From Croceibacterium_A sp039920345 (GTDB taxonomy: Bacteria > Pseudomonadota > Alphaproteobacteria > Sphingomonadales > Sphingomonadaceae), in contig JBDSDZ010000090.1 in assembly GCA_039920345.1 (NCBI GenBank), positions 1 through 27,878 on the forward strand: a stretch of DNA of 27,878 nucleotides. The letters run 5' to 3'. The notes below the pieces were generated by a model. It searched no databases. It saw only the letters and a program-made list of their open reading frames with translations, and was not told the DNA's origin. How positions within the stretch are numbered: the first letter of the stretch is position 1; the number at the start of each line of letters is the position of its first letter. Positions 26,218 through 27,878 of this stretch are shown here, piece by piece. The position numbers and the translations under genes are program-made.

Positions 26218-26913
26218 GTGGGCTACACGCTCATCACTGCGAACCGGAATTACTCCAGCTGGTCGCTGCGGCCGTGGCTGCTGATGAAGGCGCTCGGCAT
26301 CCCGTTCGAAGAGCGCTTCGAACCATTCACACAGCCAGACAATTACGCCGATTTCCGCCAGTTTTCGCCGACGGGCCAAGTGCCGCTGTTGATTGCCAAA
26401 GAGACGGGCTGCGAGCGGCGGTTGTGGGATTCGCTCGGCATCACCATGTACCTAGCCGAACGGCATGACGCGATCTGGCCCGCCGACGCCGAAGCGCGCG
26501 CCTTTGCCCAAGCCGTGGTGGCGGAAATGCACGGCGGCTTCGGCGCGCTGCGGAACGACTGCACGATGAACGTTGGCGTACGGGTCACGCCCAAGCCGAT
26601 GTCGGCGGCTCTGACACGCAATGTCGAGCGGGTGCGGGAGATCTTCGAGGAAGGCCTTGAGCGGTTCGGGGGACCCTGGCTCGCCGGGGCCGAGTTCACC
26701 GCCGTTGATGCTTTCTACGCGCCGGTTGCCTATCGCGTGCGGACCTACGGTATTGATGTCGGCAAGGGGCAGGCGTGGGTCGAGCGGATCATCGCCCATC
26801 CCTCGATGCAGGAGTGGGAGCGGCAGGCGCTGGCCGAGCCCTGGCGCGAAGCGAGCCACGAGGCCGAGCTGGCCGCGGCCGGCGCGATCACCGCAGACTA
26901 CCGCGCGGCCTAA
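26218..26913 (+). CDS. Glutathione S-transferase family protein
   Basis: A 231-residue cytosolic GST. The N-terminal thioredoxin-like domain has TANRNYSSWSLRPWLLMKAL, where a serine of SSWS is the likely catalytic residue. TGQVPLLI (cis-Pro) and LWDSLGITMYLAER (glutathione-binding Ser) follow. The helical C-terminal domain (about 90-231) includes WLAGAEFTAVDAFYAPVAYR, the usual GST N-capping box region with its Asp. I chose the GTG at 26218, one base after the scoB stop, because homologous proteins start near this point. The ATG at 26176 would add 14 residues and overlap scoB by 41 bp. Likely function: conjugation or isomerisation with glutathione; substrate unknown. Probably read with the CoA-transferase operon. 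Confidence 0.88.
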   Translation: MGYTLITANRNYSSWSLRPWLLMKALGIPFEERFEPFTQPDNYADFRQFSPTGQVPLLIAKETGCERRLWDSLGITMYLAERHDAIWPADAEARAFAQAVVAEMHGGFGALRNDCTMNVGVRVTPKPMSAALTRNVERVREIFEEGLERFGGPWLAGAEFTAVDAFYAPVAYRVRTYGIDVGKGQAWVERIIAHPSMQEWERQALAEPWREASHEAELAAAGAITADYRAA

Positions 26914-26988
26914 TCGGCGCTCGCCAAACTCGCGCATCCTTGGCAAGCTGCGCCCGATGCCGGAATTCGGCGCGCGGGAGGGAAAGTC

Positions 26989-27878
26989 ATGAGCCTGTCG
27001 ATGCGCCGCGATTCGCCGTGGCTGGCACTCACCCTGCTGACCGCGATCAGCACTGTCGGCTTCATCGACCGCATCGTGATGAACGTGCTGGCGGTGCCGA
27101 TCCAGGCCGAGTTCGGGCTGAGCGACACGCAAGTGGGCCTGCTGACCGGCCTCGCCTTCTCGATCCTCAACGCCACCCTCGGGATCGCTATCGCGCGCTA
27201 TGCCGAGCGCGGCAACCGGCTGTCGCTGATCGCGATTGGCACGCTGCTGTGGTCGATTGCGACGGCGGCTTGCGGGCTGGTGACGCAGTTCACCCAGTTG
27301 CTGCTCGCACGCATCGGGGTGGGCGTTGGCGAGGCGGTCGGCCTGCCTGCCGCGCAATCGGTCCTGTCCGATTATTTCCCGCCGGAGAAGCGCGCCACCG
27401 CGATGAGCGTGTTCCTGCTCGCGCCGCCGGTGGGGGCCTTCATCGGCTCGGCAGGCGGCGGGTGGGTGGCGCAGGAGTGGAGCTGGCATGTTGCGTTCTT
27501 CATCGCCTCGATCCCCGGATTGATGCTCGCGGCGCTGGCGTGGTGGATGATCGCCGAACCGCCGCGCGGCCGACACGACCGTGAGGCCAGCGCCGAAGTC
27601 CCCTCGATCGGCGCGGTGCTCGGCCGCCTGCTCAAGCTCCGGAGCGCGCGGCAATTGCTGTTCGGCTCGACCCTTGCCTCGATGGTCGGATTCGGGCTCA
27701 ACGCCTTCCTGATCTTCGTATTTGTGCGCAAGTTCGGCCTCAGCCTCGCGCAGGCGGCGCTTTACTCAGGACTGATCGGCAGCTTGCCCGGCGCGATCGC
27801 GGTGATCGGCGGCGGACGCGTGGCCGACTGGCTGGGGGCCAAGAACCCGGCGGCCTATGTGGTCGTGCCGGGCGTTGC
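26989..27878 (+). CDS. Spinster-type MFS transporter (partial, C-terminus outside window)
   Basis: The first 296 residues of a major facilitator superfamily transporter; the family is usually 410-450 long, so about two thirds is visible. It matches the Spinster-like group: GFIDRIVMNVLAVPIQAEFG (D27, R28 in helix 1), then LSDTQVGLLTGLAFS, RYAERGNR in the first cytoplasmic loop, GVGEAVGLPAAQSVLSDYFP and PEKRATAMSVF. About nine membrane helices are present. A strong ribosome site (GGGAGGGA) precedes the ATG at 26989. It is 75 bp after the GST gene on the same strand. Substrates in this group include lipids and organic acids; none can be assigned. Confidence 0.92.
   Translation, partial: MSLSMRRDSPWLALTLLTAISTVGFIDRIVMNVLAVPIQAEFGLSDTQVGLLTGLAFSILNATLGIAIARYAERGNRLSLIAIGTLLWSIATAACGLVTQFTQLLLARIGVGVGEAVGLPAAQSVLSDYFPPEKRATAMSVFLLAPPVGAFIGSAGGGWVAQEWSWHVAFFIASIPGLMLAALAWWMIAEPPRGRHDREASAEVPSIGAVLGRLLKLRSARQLLFGSTLASMVGFGLNAFLIFVFVRKFGLSLAQAALYSGLIGSLPGAIAVIGGGRVADWLGAKNPAAYVVVPGV

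Overview
The window is chromosomal DNA of a GC-rich alphaproteobacterium. It most resembles the Sphingomonadales (Erythrobacter, Novosphingobium or Sphingomonas type). This rests on protein character: the RpoB, L10 and GroEL sequences, an HWE/HisKA_2 histidine kinase, a bacterial CDC48-type ATPase and a Tat-type oligopeptidase. No rRNA or other decisive marker is present. Most of the window is ordinary core genome; there is no phage, insertion sequence, CRISPR array or tRNA.

Region by region. (1) 1-2989: the N-terminal two thirds of rpoB on the minus strand, with a good sigma70-type promoter and a ~210-nt structured leader. (2) 3305-3937: a membrane methyltransferase of the isoprenylcysteine methyltransferase type. 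(3) 4080-5061: a small operon of a 41-residue membrane peptide, a DUF2975 membrane protein and a 68-residue XRE-type regulator, behind a cluster of TATCGATA-like palindromes. (4) 5098-5793: a soluble SAM methyltransferase. (5) 5868-7185: rplJ-rplL with long leader and terminator, separated from rpoB and facing away from it. (6) 7247-9673, minus strand: a GAF/HisKA_2 sensor kinase, a PagL-like outer-membrane lipid A deacylase and a cytochrome c lipoprotein. (7) 9831-11207: a MATE exporter. (8) 11231-13368: groES-groEL with promoter, CIRCE operator and terminator.

(9) 13487-17339: an exported M3 oligopeptidase, a lipoprotein with a methyltransferase fold and a class A beta-lactamase-like serine hydrolase, ending at a bidirectional terminator shared with a small lipoprotein (17443-17694). 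(10) 17880-20750: polA, converging on a CDC48/p97/VAT-type AAA+ ATPase (20767-23085). (11) 23086-23528: a 443-bp gap with a strong minus-strand terminator that no annotated gene explains, probably the end of a small RNA. (12) 23529-26216: a 3-oxoacid CoA-transferase operon whose two subunit genes are separated by an acid-phosphatase lipoprotein and an unrecognised gene, all four overlapping at stop/start codons; a glutathione S-transferase follows closely. (13) 26989 to the end: a Spinster-type MFS transporter, cut by the window edge.

The genes fall into information processing (rpoB, rplJL, polA), proteostasis (groESL under HrcA/CIRCE, CDC48, oligopeptidase), envelope and stress functions (PagL-like, beta-lactamase-like, lipoproteins, MATE, MFS, sensor kinase) and short-chain acyl-CoA metabolism (the CoA-transferase). 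The least explained parts are the orphan minus-strand terminator near 23200, the microprotein-DUF2975-XRE operon with its palindromic control region, and the extra genes inside the CoA-transferase operon.
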